A DNA stretch of 64,000 nt from Frankiaceae bacterium (GCA_016650445.1 JAENVS010000022.1:62001-126000); one strand, 5' to 3'; positions 37,065 to 47,624 are shown, counted from the first letter of the stretch. Notes: generated from the sequence alone by a model not told the origin. Made by a program: numbers and translations.

Positions 37065-37444
37065 CGGAGAAGGGAGTCACGCTCGACGCCGGCGCCTTGA
37101 TCGCGGTCGAGCGGGGCTCACGTCAGTTGGCGTCCCTGCTCGGGCGAGCCCGCATCCGTGGGACGGCGGCTGCAGTGCCGGCCGCGGTTGTCGCACAAGT
37201 CTGGCGCGACGGGCGGCGACAGTCCCGACTCGCGCAGTTCCTGGGCTCCCGGCACTGCGAGGTAGTCCCGCTGGACGCAGCGGCTGCGCGCATCGCAGGG
37301 CACTTGTGCGCGATCTCTGGCACGTCGGACGTGGTGGACGCGAGTGTTGTCGTCGTGGCCCGGCAGCGCGGCCATCGGGTCGTGACGAGCGACCCCGACG
37401 ACCTGCGCCGGCTGGATCCGAGGCTTGAGCTCGTCATCGTCTGA
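37037..37444 (+). CDS. PIN-domain ribonuclease toxin (VapC-like)
   Basis: The 135-residue protein has the PIN acidic residues: Asp17 in TLDAGALIAVERG, Asp101 in SDVVDASVVVVAR, and Asp119 in TSDPDDLRRL, plus Glu25. VapC toxins cleave tRNA or rRNA at specific sites; the target is unknown. GTG 37037 has GGAGGAG five bases upstream, inside the antitoxin gene, giving a 28-base overlap and translational coupling. A CTG at the antitoxin stop (CTGA) is a weaker alternative. It converges on cimA with 20 bases between stops. Confidence 0.85.
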   Translation: MGRSRPGLLTEKGVTLDAGALIAVERGSRQLASLLGRARIRGTAAAVPAAVVAQVWRDGRRQSRLAQFLGSRHCEVVPLDAAAARIAGHLCAISGTSDVVDASVVVVARQRGHRVVTSDPDDLRRLDPRLELVIV

Positions 37445-37464
37445 CGCCGCGGCCGGCGCCGACA

Positions 37465-39057
37465 TCAGCTGCTGTCGACGCCCTCATGCATCAGCCCTGT
37501 GGTGTACGCCTCCTCGAGGGCTTGCCAGGAGGCGGCGATGACGTTCTCGTGCACACCGACCGTGTCCCACTCCCGGGTCCCGTCGGAGGTCTCGACCAGC
37601 ACCCTCGTGACCGCGTCGGTGCCGTGCGCACCGCTGACGATGCGCACCTTGTAGTCGACGAGCTCGAGCGAGGCAAGACTCGGGTAGAGCGTCTCCAGCG
37701 CCTGCCGCAGTGCGTTGTCGAGGGCGTTGACCGGTCCGTTGCCCTCACCGGTCGCGACGATGCGCTCCCCCTTGGCGTGCAGCTTGACCGTCGCCTCCGA
37801 GACGACCTCGCCCTCGGCGCCGTCCTTGCCGCTGCGGTGCTCGACGATGACCCGGTACGACTCGAGGTCGAAGTAGTGCGGCCGCTCCCCCATCTCCTCG
37901 CGCAGCAGCAGCTCGAACGACGCCTCGGCCGCCTCGAACGAGTAGCCGATCGACTCGAGGTCCTTCACCCGCTCCACGACCCGAGCCACGGTGTCGCGGT
38001 CCGGCTCGAGCCCGAGCGCCCGACCCTTCAACTCGATGGTGGCCCGGCCGGCGAGCTCGGACACGAGCAGTCGCATGTCGTTGCCCACCACCGCGGGGTC
38101 GGCGTGCTGATACAGGTCCGGGTCGGCCTTGATCGCGCTGACGTGCAGGCCCGCCTTGTGCGCGAACGCACTCGCACCCACCCACGGCTGGTGCGGGTCC
38201 GGCGCGATGTTGGCCACCTCCGCCACGGCATGCGCCACCCGGCCGAGCTCGACAAGCCGTCCGGGTGGCAGGACCTCCCGGCCGTCTTTCGCCTCGAGCG
38301 CGGCGACGATGCTGAACAGGTCGGCGTTGCCACAGCGTTCGCCGTAGCCGTTGGCCGTCCCCTGCACGTGGGTCGCGCCGGCATGGACAGCGGCGAGCGA
38401 GTTGGCCACGGCGCACGCGGCGTCGTTGTGCGCGTGGATGCCGACCCGTAGCCCCGTGCCGACGACCTCGTGAACGACCTCGGCGAGCCGGTGCGGGAGC
38501 ATCCCGCCGTTGGTGTCGCACAGCACGACGACGTCGGCCCCGGCCTCTGCCGCCGTACGAAGGACCTCGATCGCGTACGCCGGATCGGTGAGGTAGCCAT
38601 CGAAGAAGTGCTCCGCGTCGAGGAAGACCCGCTGGCCCTCGGCTCGCAGGTGCGTGACCGAGTCGCGGATCATCGCGAGGTTCTCCTCGCGCGTGGTGCG
38701 CAGCGCCCGCTCGACGTGCCGGACGTCTGCTTTCGCGACCATGCAGACGATCCCGGCGCCAGACTCCCGGAGCGGGGCCAGGTCGCTGACGACGTCACCA
38801 CCGGCACGCCGCGTGGACCCGAACGCCGTCAACTGCGCCGTGCCGAGCTTCAGCTCCGTCTGCGCCCGCTTGAAGAACTCCGTGTCCTTCGGGTTGGCAC
38901 CGGGCCAGCCGCCCTCGATGAACCCGACGCCAAGGTCGTCGAGGTGCCGCGCGATCGAGAGCTTGTCGTTGACCGAAAGCGACATCCCCTCTCGCTGCGC
39001 GCCGTCGCGCAGGGTCGTGTCGTAGACGTGGAAGGCGTCATCCCGCAGGACACTCAT
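37465..39057 (-). CDS. cimA: (R)-citramalate synthase
   Basis: CimA condenses pyruvate with acetyl-CoA to citramalate, the first step of the threonine-independent route to isoleucine; LeuCD and LeuB then convert it to 2-oxobutyrate. The 530-residue protein has the HMGL-like barrel start YDTTLRDGAQREGMSLSV, the metal-binding HAHND (GIHAHNDAACAVANS), GERCGNADL, and a C-terminal LeuA-type allosteric domain (from about residue 390, GEGNGPVNALDNALRQAL). Its ATG overlaps the upstream ACT gene by four bases, and both lie behind an Ile-coded attenuator at 39321-39442. Confidence 0.93.
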   Translation of the reverse strand: MSVLRDDAFHVYDTTLRDGAQREGMSLSVNDKLSIARHLDDLGVGFIEGGWPGANPKDTEFFKRAQTELKLGTAQLTAFGSTRRAGGDVVSDLAPLRESGAGIVCMVAKADVRHVERALRTTREENLAMIRDSVTHLRAEGQRVFLDAEHFFDGYLTDPAYAIEVLRTAAEAGADVVVLCDTNGGMLPHRLAEVVHEVVGTGLRVGIHAHNDAACAVANSLAAVHAGATHVQGTANGYGERCGNADLFSIVAALEAKDGREVLPPGRLVELGRVAHAVAEVANIAPDPHQPWVGASAFAHKAGLHVSAIKADPDLYQHADPAVVGNDMRLLVSELAGRATIELKGRALGLEPDRDTVARVVERVKDLESIGYSFEAAEASFELLLREEMGERPHYFDLESYRVIVEHRSGKDGAEGEVVSEATVKLHAKGERIVATGEGNGPVNALDNALRQALETLYPSLASLELVDYKVRIVSGAHGTDAVTRVLVETSDGTREWDTVGVHENVIAASWQALEEAYTTGLMHEGVDSS

Positions 39058-39302
39058 GACGCGACCGCGACGCGCGCCGGGATCGCCACGTGCACGTCGG
39101 TGACGTCAACGATGCGGCCGATCTGGGCGGCAAGGCGCATCACGTCCGCAGACGCGACGCGGACGGCCAGCTCGGCGTGCGCCGTGCCGCTGTCGTAGTG
39201 CAGCGTGTCGATGGCTGCCTTCCGAGCGTGCAACACGGCGACGATCCGCGCGAGCGTGGACGGCCCTGGACTGCAGACGACGGTCATCAGGTAAGACTCC
39301 AT
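39054..39302 (-). CDS. IlvM-like ACT-domain small protein coupled to cimA
   Basis: The 82-residue protein (PSTLARIVAVLHARKAAIDTL, then AELAVRVASADVMRLAAQIG, IVDVTDVHVAI) has the beta-alpha-beta-beta-alpha-beta pattern of ACT domains. By eye it resembles E. coli IlvM, the small regulatory subunit of acetolactate synthase II. ATG 39302 has GGAG five bases upstream; longer frames would run through the attenuator. It overlaps cimA by four bases. A canonical IlvN is present elsewhere in this window (54994-55521), so this protein more likely serves CimA, as an Ile sensor or stabilising subunit. That role is inference. Confidence 0.72.
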   Translation of the reverse strand: MESYLMTVVCSPGPSTLARIVAVLHARKAAIDTLHYDSGTAHAELAVRVASADVMRLAAQIGRIVDVTDVHVAIPARVAVAS

Positions 39303-39320
39303 GCGGGCTCCAGGAAAGAC

Positions 39321-39352
39321 AAAACCCCCCAGCCCGGTGGGCATGGAGGGTT
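39321..39352 (-). terminator. Attenuator terminator before the ACT-cimA operon
   Basis: On the minus strand AACCCTCCATGCCC pairs with GGGCTGGGGGGTTTT around an ACC(G) loop, with a T-run in the 3' arm: an intrinsic terminator 19 bases before the ACT gene. It lies downstream of the Ile-containing leader and its stop-codon hairpin. Confidence 0.8.
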
Positions 39353-39380
39353 GCGCGCTGACAACGGCTAGTCAGCGCGC
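39353..39380 (-). promoter_or_regulatory. Leader hairpin over the stop codon of the cimA leader peptide
   Basis: GCGCGCTGAC and GTCAGCGCGC form a perfect 10-bp stem with an 8-base loop that holds the leader stop TAG. It directly abuts the terminator and is placed as the pause/anti-antiterminator hairpin of a transcription attenuator. Confidence 0.75.
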
Positions 39381-39406
39381 CTCGCGATAATCGTGACGGG
39401 GGTCAT
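39368..39406 (-). CDS. cimA operon leader peptide (12 residues, Thr/Val/Ile)
   Basis: The frame reads MTPVTIIARRAD then TAG. It contains two adjacent Ile codons (ATT ATC) plus Val and two Thr codons just before the hairpin at 39353-39380. The ATG is 7 bases after a -10-like CAGGCT, so it probably sits at or near the 5' end of the mRNA. Ribosome stalling at the Ile codons when Ile-tRNA is scarce would be expected to prevent termination at 39321-39352. Confidence 0.72.
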   Translation of the reverse strand: MTPVTIIARRAD

Positions 39407-39413
39407 CACAGCC

Positions 39414-39442
39414 AGCCTGCCAGCCCCGGCCAGGACCGTCAA
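39414..39442 (-). promoter_or_regulatory. Predicted promoter of the cimA operon
   Basis: TTGACG (39437-39442) and CAGGCT (39414-39419) with exactly 17 bases between them point at the leader ATG at 39406. The layout equals that of the ilvB promoter (TTGACA-17-CAGTCT-6-GTG). Confidence 0.65.
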
Positions 39443-39450
39443 ACGGCCGA

Positions 39451-40683
39451 CTACCCCTGGTCGCGGACCCAGGCGGCCAGGAGCCCGCGGTAGTGGGCCA
39501 CGAACTTCTCGTGCTCGTGCGGCGGGAACGTCGAGGTCACCGTCTCGACCAGCAGCTTGTCGAAGTCGCCCGAGGCGAAGTAGTCGACCGCGACGCGGTC
39601 GAAGTCGCCCAGGGATGTCGCGACGAACTCGTCGTACCGGTCCTGCTCGAAGTAGTCGTCGGCCAGCGTGCGGTACGCCGCGATCTTCTCGTCGTACGAG
39701 CCCTCGCCGTCGGCGACCTCGTACCAACGAGCGGTGTCGAGGTCGAGCCTCGGCTTGCGGCCGGTCGTCGTGCAGAAGATCGACCACTTCACCAGCGCGC
39801 TCATCGCCCACGGGAAGTAGTAGTGCAACGACGTGATGGCGACGTCAGGACACGCGTTGGCGTAGTCGATCGGGTGCACCTGGCCGTCGCGGACCAGCGT
39901 CTCGCAGGAGTTGAACTCCCACTTGAAGAACGCGTTGACGACCCTTCCGATCGTCACGACCTCGTCGCCGATGGCGGGGTCGAGGAAGGCGTGGTCGACG
40001 CTGTAGCGGTCGTGCATCGGGCGGTCCGGCGCGAACTTCATCACCATCGTCTCCGCCCCGATGGACAACGACCGGGCGAAGACGTCGAAGCCCTCGACGC
40101 TCGCCTGCAGGTGCATCAGCCGCTCGCCGGACTCGTCGTAGGCGCGACGCAGCTCGTCGGGGTCCTTGATCCGTGTGACGCCCACCCACGCGCCACCGTC
40201 GTACGGCTTCATGTAGAGCGGGTAGCCGACGTTGTCGGCGACCTCGGCGATGTCGAAGAAGCGGTTGTACTTCGCGGCGGTGTAGGGAAAGCGCGGGTTG
40301 TCCGGCGGCTGCTTGTGCGGCACGAGCCAGGTCTCCGGCACCTTCAGCCCGAGGCGGATCATGGCGCAGTACGCCGCGTGCTTCTCCATGGACTGGAACG
40401 TGAACGGGTTGTTGAGCAGGTAGACGTCGTCCATCAGCGCGACCTTCTTCAGCCACTCGCGCGGGACGTAGTACCAGTAGGCGAGCCGGTCCACGACGAG
40501 GTCGTAGCGGCTCTTCTGCCTCAGGTCGAAGGGTTCGATCGTGATGCGCTCGACGTCGAAGCGGTGCGTGGTTCCGCCGACCTTCAGCGCCGGGTCGTAG
40601 CGCCGCACGAGCTGCTCGAAGGCACCGGGCCAGTCCTCCTCGGTGCCGAGCAGCAGGCCGAGCAGGTGCCTCGTGTCGGTCAT
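39451..40683 (-). CDS. ATP-grasp domain ligase-like protein, uncharacterised
   Basis: The 410-residue protein is RimK/glutathione-synthetase-like. After a variable N-terminal part with EKHAAYCAMIRLGLKVPETWLVP, the ATP-grasp domain shows the ATP-binding Lys in YPLYMKPYDGGAWVGV (near residue 177), the hinge LQASVEGFDVFARS, and the metal-binding segment WEFNSCETLVRDG, then PIDYANACPD. It should form an amide or similar bond from a carboxylate using ATP, but no substrate is known to me. It is the last gene of an operon with two esterase-type genes (23 bases after the first). ATG 40683 begins TDTRHLLGLLLG. Confidence 0.78.
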   Translation of the reverse strand: MTDTRHLLGLLLGTEEDWPGAFEQLVRRYDPALKVGGTTHRFDVERITIEPFDLRQKSRYDLVVDRLAYWYYVPREWLKKVALMDDVYLLNNPFTFQSMEKHAAYCAMIRLGLKVPETWLVPHKQPPDNPRFPYTAAKYNRFFDIAEVADNVGYPLYMKPYDGGAWVGVTRIKDPDELRRAYDESGERLMHLQASVEGFDVFARSLSIGAETMVMKFAPDRPMHDRYSVDHAFLDPAIGDEVVTIGRVVNAFFKWEFNSCETLVRDGQVHPIDYANACPDVAITSLHYYFPWAMSALVKWSIFCTTTGRKPRLDLDTARWYEVADGEGSYDEKIAAYRTLADDYFEQDRYDEFVATSLGDFDRVAVDYFASGDFDKLLVETVTSTFPPHEHEKFVAHYRGLLAAWVRDQG

Positions 40684-40706
40684 CGGCTGTCCCTTGTCCT
40701 CGTGGC

Positions 40707-41447
40707 CTAGACGAACCGCGGCAGGTGGTGCGCGAGCTGGGCCCGCCAGGCGGGCCAGTCGTGGATGACGTCGTGCCCCCAGATGTCGGTCTCCACGCGC
40801 AGTCCCTTCGACGCGCACAAGCCGCCGAAGGCCCGCGTGCTGTCGAGGGCACCGGTGGTGTCCTCCCACCTGCCCTGACCAGCCACGAGCAGCAGCGACA
40901 GCCGCGACTGCAGCCAGCCGAGGTGGTCGCCGTCCAGCCCGGAGACGGAGTCCATCGGGTTGTTGAAGTAGAACGAGTCCCCGCGGTGCCCCCAACCCAT
41001 CGAGGCGACGTCGTACACGCCTGACAACCCGATGGCGAACGGGAACAGGTCGGCGCGCCGGAGCGCGATGTTCACGGCGTGGAACGCGCCGAAGCTGCAC
41101 CCCGTCGTCGCCATCTCCTGCCGGCCGCCGCAGTCGGCGTCGATGAACGGCACAACCCCGTGCACGACCCAGCGCTCGTAGGCCTCGTGCAGGCGAGCCC
41201 GGTCCTCGAGCTCGAGGTCGTGCCGGTACCACGAGCCGGAGTCCCACGAGTCCAGGCAGTACAGCTTGACCCGGCCCTGCTCGATGAGGGGGCGGACGGC
41301 GTCGACCATGCCGTTGTTCTCGTAGTCCTCGGCCCGGCCCTCGCTGCTCGGGAACACGACGACCGGCCGGCCGTACGAGCCGTGGACGACCACCCGCGGC
41401 GACCAGCCGAGCTCCGAAGACCAGAGCTCGACGACGTCACGCCTCAT
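40707..41447 (-). CDS. Esterase-family alpha/beta hydrolase, uncharacterised
   Basis: The 246-residue protein resembles the uncharacterised esterase group of the FrmB/S-formylglutathione hydrolase superfamily. It has VVVFPSSEGRAEDYE in the N-terminal part, the nucleophile elbow TGCSFGAFHAV near residue 122, a possible acid in SLLLVAGQGRWED, and His in WGHDVIHDWPAWR near the C-terminus. No signal peptide. ATG 41447 lies 11 bases inside the end of the upstream esterase gene, so translation is coupled. Acts presumably on a product or precursor shared with the ATP-grasp protein. Confidence 0.78.
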   Translation of the reverse strand: MRRDVVELWSSELGWSPRVVVHGSYGRPVVVFPSSEGRAEDYENNGMVDAVRPLIEQGRVKLYCLDSWDSGSWYRHDLELEDRARLHEAYERWVVHGVVPFIDADCGGRQEMATTGCSFGAFHAVNIALRRADLFPFAIGLSGVYDVASMGWGHRGDSFYFNNPMDSVSGLDGDHLGWLQSRLSLLLVAGQGRWEDTTGALDSTRAFGGLCASKGLRVETDIWGHDVIHDWPAWRAQLAHHLPRFV

Positions 41448-42486
41448 GAGGGGCCGGCCCGTCGAGGACGCGCCGAACGAGGTCGACGAGGTTGGGGTCG
41501 AAGGTGTCGCGCCAGCCGGTGTAGGTGTGCCCGTCACGGTTCTCGACGAGGCGCGTGTCGTAGCCCTGGGCGCCCAGCGACCTGGTCATGAGGCGGTTGT
41601 TCTCGACGTTCTCCTCGATCAGCCCGCACGTCATCACGATCGGCACCGGCTCGAGGGCCGGCCCGGACCGCAGGACGCTCTCGACGAAGAAGGTCACGCG
41701 CTGAAAGCGCTCGAAGGAGCTCTCCTGCTCGTCGAGCAGGCGGTGAAAGAAGCTGCTGCTCTGCAGGTACAGACCGCTGAACGTGCCGGGATGCGACCGC
41801 TGCGCATGCAGCATGGCCAGCCCACCCAGGCTCGCGCCCATGCCGAGCGTGACCGACGTCGGTGCGACCTTGTGCAGCGCCGGCACCAGCCCGAGCGCCA
41901 ATGCGCGGGAGTACGGCGCCGACGCGGCGTAGCTCTCATTGCGGCCGACCGGAGCGAGCAGGGCGGCCCGCATCGGAGGCAGCCGACCCTCGTCGACCAT
42001 CGCGTCCAGGAACAACGTGAGCGACGAGAGCGCGTCGTACTCAGGCCCGTCGTGGACGACCAGGAGCGGAAGCTCGTCGTCGTCCGCGCTCCCGTGCGAC
42101 GACCACAGGATCGCGGGCACAGCCTCGTCGAGGGCGCGAGTGGGCAGCGCGAGCTCCCCCCGTGCTCCCCGCGGCGGGTCCGCGTCGAGCCACTTCGGAG
42201 CGAAGTACCCCGGCATCTCGAGCACCGACTTGTCGCCGAACGCGCCGCCGACCCGACGGGGGTTGGCAGGGTCGCAGATCCACTCGCTGCCGCCGCCCTC
42301 GAACTGGATCTCGAAGGAGTACTCCATGCGGTCGACGTCGGGCCGAGGCACCGTCAGGACCCAGTCGTCGCCGGCGCGCGCGAAGCCGAGCAGCTCCCCG
42401 GGCAGCCGGACGTCCTGCTGCAGACGGACGCCGCGCAGGTGTCGCTCAGGGTCCGGCATCCGGAAGGTGAGCGAGTCGGCGGTCAT
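41437..42486 (-). CDS. Enterochelin esterase-like (Fes/IroE-type) hydrolase
   Basis: The 349-residue protein has an N-terminal beta-rich domain (MEYSFEIQFEGGG, then WICDPANPRRVGGAFG), as in Fes and glycogen-binding-like domains. A catalytic domain follows with LLVVHDGPEYD near 146, the elbow LGMGASLGGLAMLHA near residue 217, and the terminal His in GHTYTGWRDTF. No siderophore synthesis or transport genes are nearby, so a siderophore role is not supported. It heads the three-gene operon with the second esterase and the ATP-grasp gene. No export signal. Confidence 0.8.
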   Translation of the reverse strand: MTADSLTFRMPDPERHLRGVRLQQDVRLPGELLGFARAGDDWVLTVPRPDVDRMEYSFEIQFEGGGSEWICDPANPRRVGGAFGDKSVLEMPGYFAPKWLDADPPRGARGELALPTRALDEAVPAILWSSHGSADDDELPLLVVHDGPEYDALSSLTLFLDAMVDEGRLPPMRAALLAPVGRNESYAASAPYSRALALGLVPALHKVAPTSVTLGMGASLGGLAMLHAQRSHPGTFSGLYLQSSSFFHRLLDEQESSFERFQRVTFFVESVLRSGPALEPVPIVMTCGLIEENVENNRLMTRSLGAQGYDTRLVENRDGHTYTGWRDTFDPNLVDLVRRVLDGPAPHEA

Positions 42487-42498
42487 GGCGCCGAAACC

Positions 42499-42888
42499 CT
42501 ACGTGGTGGGTCCTCCGCGCTCGGTCCACGCCCGCAGCACATCCCGCACCGACAGCACGCCGACCACCTCGTCGCCCTCGCAGACGACGAGGTGACGGAA
42601 GCCACCGGAGACCATCGCCTGGGCGGCCTGCAGCAGAGGCCAGTCGGGCGCGGCAACCACGGCGTCCTTCGTGAGGTGAGAGGACGCCGGCTCGGTGTCG
42701 GGGTCCTGCCCAAACGCGATGGCCTCGAGCATGTCCCGTTCGGTGAGGATCCCGGGCCCGTCGGCGTCGGGGTCGTGCACAACGGCAGCGCCGACCTTGC
42801 GCGCCGCCATGACCTTGGCGACCTGACGCATGGTGTGGGTCGGTCCGACGGTCACGACGGCCGGGGACATCACGTCACGGACAAACAT
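42499..42888 (-). CDS. CBS-pair domain protein
   Basis: The 129-residue protein consists of two CBS motifs only: VRDVMSPAVVTVGPTHTMRQVAKVMAA, then GILTERDMLEAI, and TKDAVVAAPDWPLLQAAQAM followed by GVLSVRDVLRAW. CBS pairs bind adenine nucleotides or other ligands and sense energy state; the partner is unknown. It lies between ilvE (53 bases downstream of the ilvE stop) and the esterase operon (12 bases upstream), and may be cotranscribed with either. Confidence 0.88.
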   Translation of the reverse strand: MFVRDVMSPAVVTVGPTHTMRQVAKVMAARKVGAAVVHDPDADGPGILTERDMLEAIAFGQDPDTEPASSHLTKDAVVAAPDWPLLQAAQAMVSGGFRHLVVCEGDEVVGVLSVRDVLRAWTERGGPTT

Positions 42889-42941
42889 CCAGTCTCCTTC
42901 TGCGGGTGCCCGACACTAGACCCGATCAGACGACGCCGGGC

Positions 42942-44021
42942 TCAGACAACTTTGTGCAGCCAGCCGTGGGTGTCCGGGCGCCGCCCGTACTGGATGTCGA
43001 GCAGAGCCGTCCGCAGCTCGGTCGTGACTGCGCCCGGCTGACCGTCGCCTGCGACCGCTTCGCCACCTGGCCAGCGCAACGCCCCGATGGGCGTGATGAC
43101 CGCCGCCGTCCCGCAGGCGAAGGCCTCGACGACTGACCCGTCCGTTGCGCCCTTGCGCCACTCGTCGACGTCGACCGGCCGCTCCTCGACGGTGTAGCCG
43201 AGCTCCCTCGCGAGCGTGATGACGGAGTCTCGAGTGACGCCCTCGAGGATCGTGCCGCCGAGCGGCGGCGTGAGCAGCGTCCTGTCGTCCTGCACCAGGA
43301 AGACGTTCATGCCGCCGAGCTCCTCGAGCCAGCGGTGCTCGACGGCGTCGAGGAAGACCACCTGGTCGCAGCCGTTGTCGATCGCCTCCTGCTGCGCGAC
43401 CAGTGAGCTCGCGTAGTTGCCGCCGGTCTTCGCCGCCCCGGTGCCGCCGGGGGCGGCGCGGACGTACTCCTGCGACAGCCACAGCGAGACCGGTCGCAGC
43501 GGTCCGGAGAAGTAGTTGCCGGCCGGCGACGCGATGAGCAGGAACCGGGCCGAGTCCGACGGGCGGACGCCGAGGCCGACCTCGTCGGCGTACATGAACG
43601 GTCGCAGGTAGAGCGACGTGCCCTCGCCGTCCGGCACCCAGTCGCGGTCGGTGCGGACCAGCAGCTCGCACGCGGCGACGAACGCGTCCTCCGGGAAGGG
43701 CGGCAGCGCCAGTCGCGCGCATGAGCGCACCATCCGGGCCGCGTTGCGATCGGGCCTGAACATCGCGATGCCACCGTCAGGCTGGAGGTACGCCTTGAGG
43801 CCCTCGAAGACCTCCTGCGCGTAGTGGAGGACGACAGACGCCGGATCGAGGGTCAACGGCGCGTACGGCGTCAGGCAGGCGTCGAACCAGCCGCGCTCCC
43901 GGGTCCACTGGGCGCTGACCATGTGATCTGTGAAAACCCGGCCGAACGCCGGGTTGGCGAGCACACCGGCTCGCGTCTCGGCATCCACCGGCGTCCCGGT
44001 CGGCTGCAGGTCGAACTCCAC
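42942..44021 (-). CDS. ilvE: Branched-chain amino-acid aminotransferase
   Basis: IlvE performs the last step of Leu, Ile and Val synthesis. The 359-residue fold-type IV PLP enzyme has HYAQEVFEGLKAYLQPDG near residue 66, the PLP Lys region AAKTGGNYASSLVAQQEA near residue 199, VFLDAVEHRWLEELGGMNVF, and GTILEGVTRDSVITLARE with GTAAVITPIG near the end. GTG 44021 is preceded by AGAGGGG five bases upstream; a GTG six bases further is possible. It follows leuA-leuB with one membrane-protein gene between. Confidence 0.95.
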   Translation of the reverse strand: MEFDLQPTGTPVDAETRAGVLANPAFGRVFTDHMVSAQWTRERGWFDACLTPYAPLTLDPASVVLHYAQEVFEGLKAYLQPDGGIAMFRPDRNAARMVRSCARLALPPFPEDAFVAACELLVRTDRDWVPDGEGTSLYLRPFMYADEVGLGVRPSDSARFLLIASPAGNYFSGPLRPVSLWLSQEYVRAAPGGTGAAKTGGNYASSLVAQQEAIDNGCDQVVFLDAVEHRWLEELGGMNVFLVQDDRTLLTPPLGGTILEGVTRDSVITLARELGYTVEERPVDVDEWRKGATDGSVVEAFACGTAAVITPIGALRWPGGEAVAGDGQPGAVTTELRTALLDIQYGRRPDTHGWLHKVV

Positions 44022-44083
44022 TGCCACCCCTCTCGTCGCCCTCCACGGTATCCGCCGGTGGCGGCAGCGGGGACGCCAGCGGG

Positions 44084-44767
44084 TTAGACCGGCGCGGGCT
44101 CGTCGAACCGACGCAGCTGCACGCCCGACGCGATCAGCCAGACCGTGACCAGCAGCGAGCCGACCAGGAAGACGAGGTTGAGTGCGGCCTGGTCTTCCAT
44201 CAGCAGGTTGGCCACCCCGACGAACGCGCAGATGAGCCCACCGACGATCCCGACGCCGGCGAGCCAGGTCGAGAAGCGCCGTGCCTGCAGCATGGCGACA
44301 CCGATCAGCAGCGGCGCGAGCCCAAGCAGCAGCAGCGTCCACGTCGAGAACAGGCTGGAGTTGGCCTTGTCCAAAGCCTCCGTCGCCCAGTAGGCGCCCT
44401 GCTGGTTCTGCTCGTCGGCGCCGGCGAAGATGCGCGCCATCTGCCGGGCGCCGAACAGCGAAAGGCTGTTCTGCGCGAGGGCGATGGCTCCACCCGCGGC
44501 GACGGCCGCGCCGCCGAGCCAGGCGGCATCATTGCCGCGGCCGCCGCGCAGCGAAGCGGCGATGGCCAGGATGCCGATCGTCGTGAGCGCGAAGGCCAGG
44601 ATCAGAACCAGACCGGCCGGGACCAAGCGATCGCTGGCCGCAACGGCTCGGTAGACCTCGACGTTGTCATCCTGGTTGAAGCGTGGCGAAAGCAGGTTGC
44701 CGATGAGGGCGACCACACCGCCCGCGATGGCGCACGCAGATCCAACGGGACGAGACAAGCCGCTCAT
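44084..44767 (-). CDS. Six-helix membrane protein (DUF4386-like)
   Basis: The 227-residue protein has about six hydrophobic helices: residues 10-25, 50-70, 82-98, 139-158, 166-188 and 194-213. An extra-membrane stretch NFDD-type (LSPRFNQDDNVEVYRAVAAS) follows helix 1. It resembles DUF4386-type integral membrane proteins, for which no function is known. It sits between leuB (30 bases) and ilvE (62 bases) in the same orientation, so it is probably cotranscribed with them, an unusual insertion into a biosynthetic operon. Confidence 0.65.
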   Translation of the reverse strand: MSGLSRPVGSACAIAGGVVALIGNLLSPRFNQDDNVEVYRAVAASDRLVPAGLVLILAFALTTIGILAIAASLRGGRGNDAAWLGGAAVAAGGAIALAQNSLSLFGARQMARIFAGADEQNQQGAYWATEALDKANSSLFSTWTLLLLGLAPLLIGVAMLQARRFSTWLAGVGIVGGLICAFVGVANLLMEDQAALNLVFLVGSLLVTVWLIASGVQLRRFDEPAPV

Positions 44768-44797
44768 GGCGCCTCCAACGCGTGGGTGCGGCGCAGG

Positions 44798-47618
<2,821 letters not shown>

Positions 47619-47624
47619 GCGGTC

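Noticed and set aside
39303-39344. Longer ACT-protein reading from 39344
   Set aside because: The extra codons are the attenuator terminator itself; a ribosome site directly precedes ATG 39302.
41437-42486. Siderophore esterase role for the Fes-like protein
   Set aside because: No siderophore synthesis, export or uptake genes are within the window; only fold similarity supports it.
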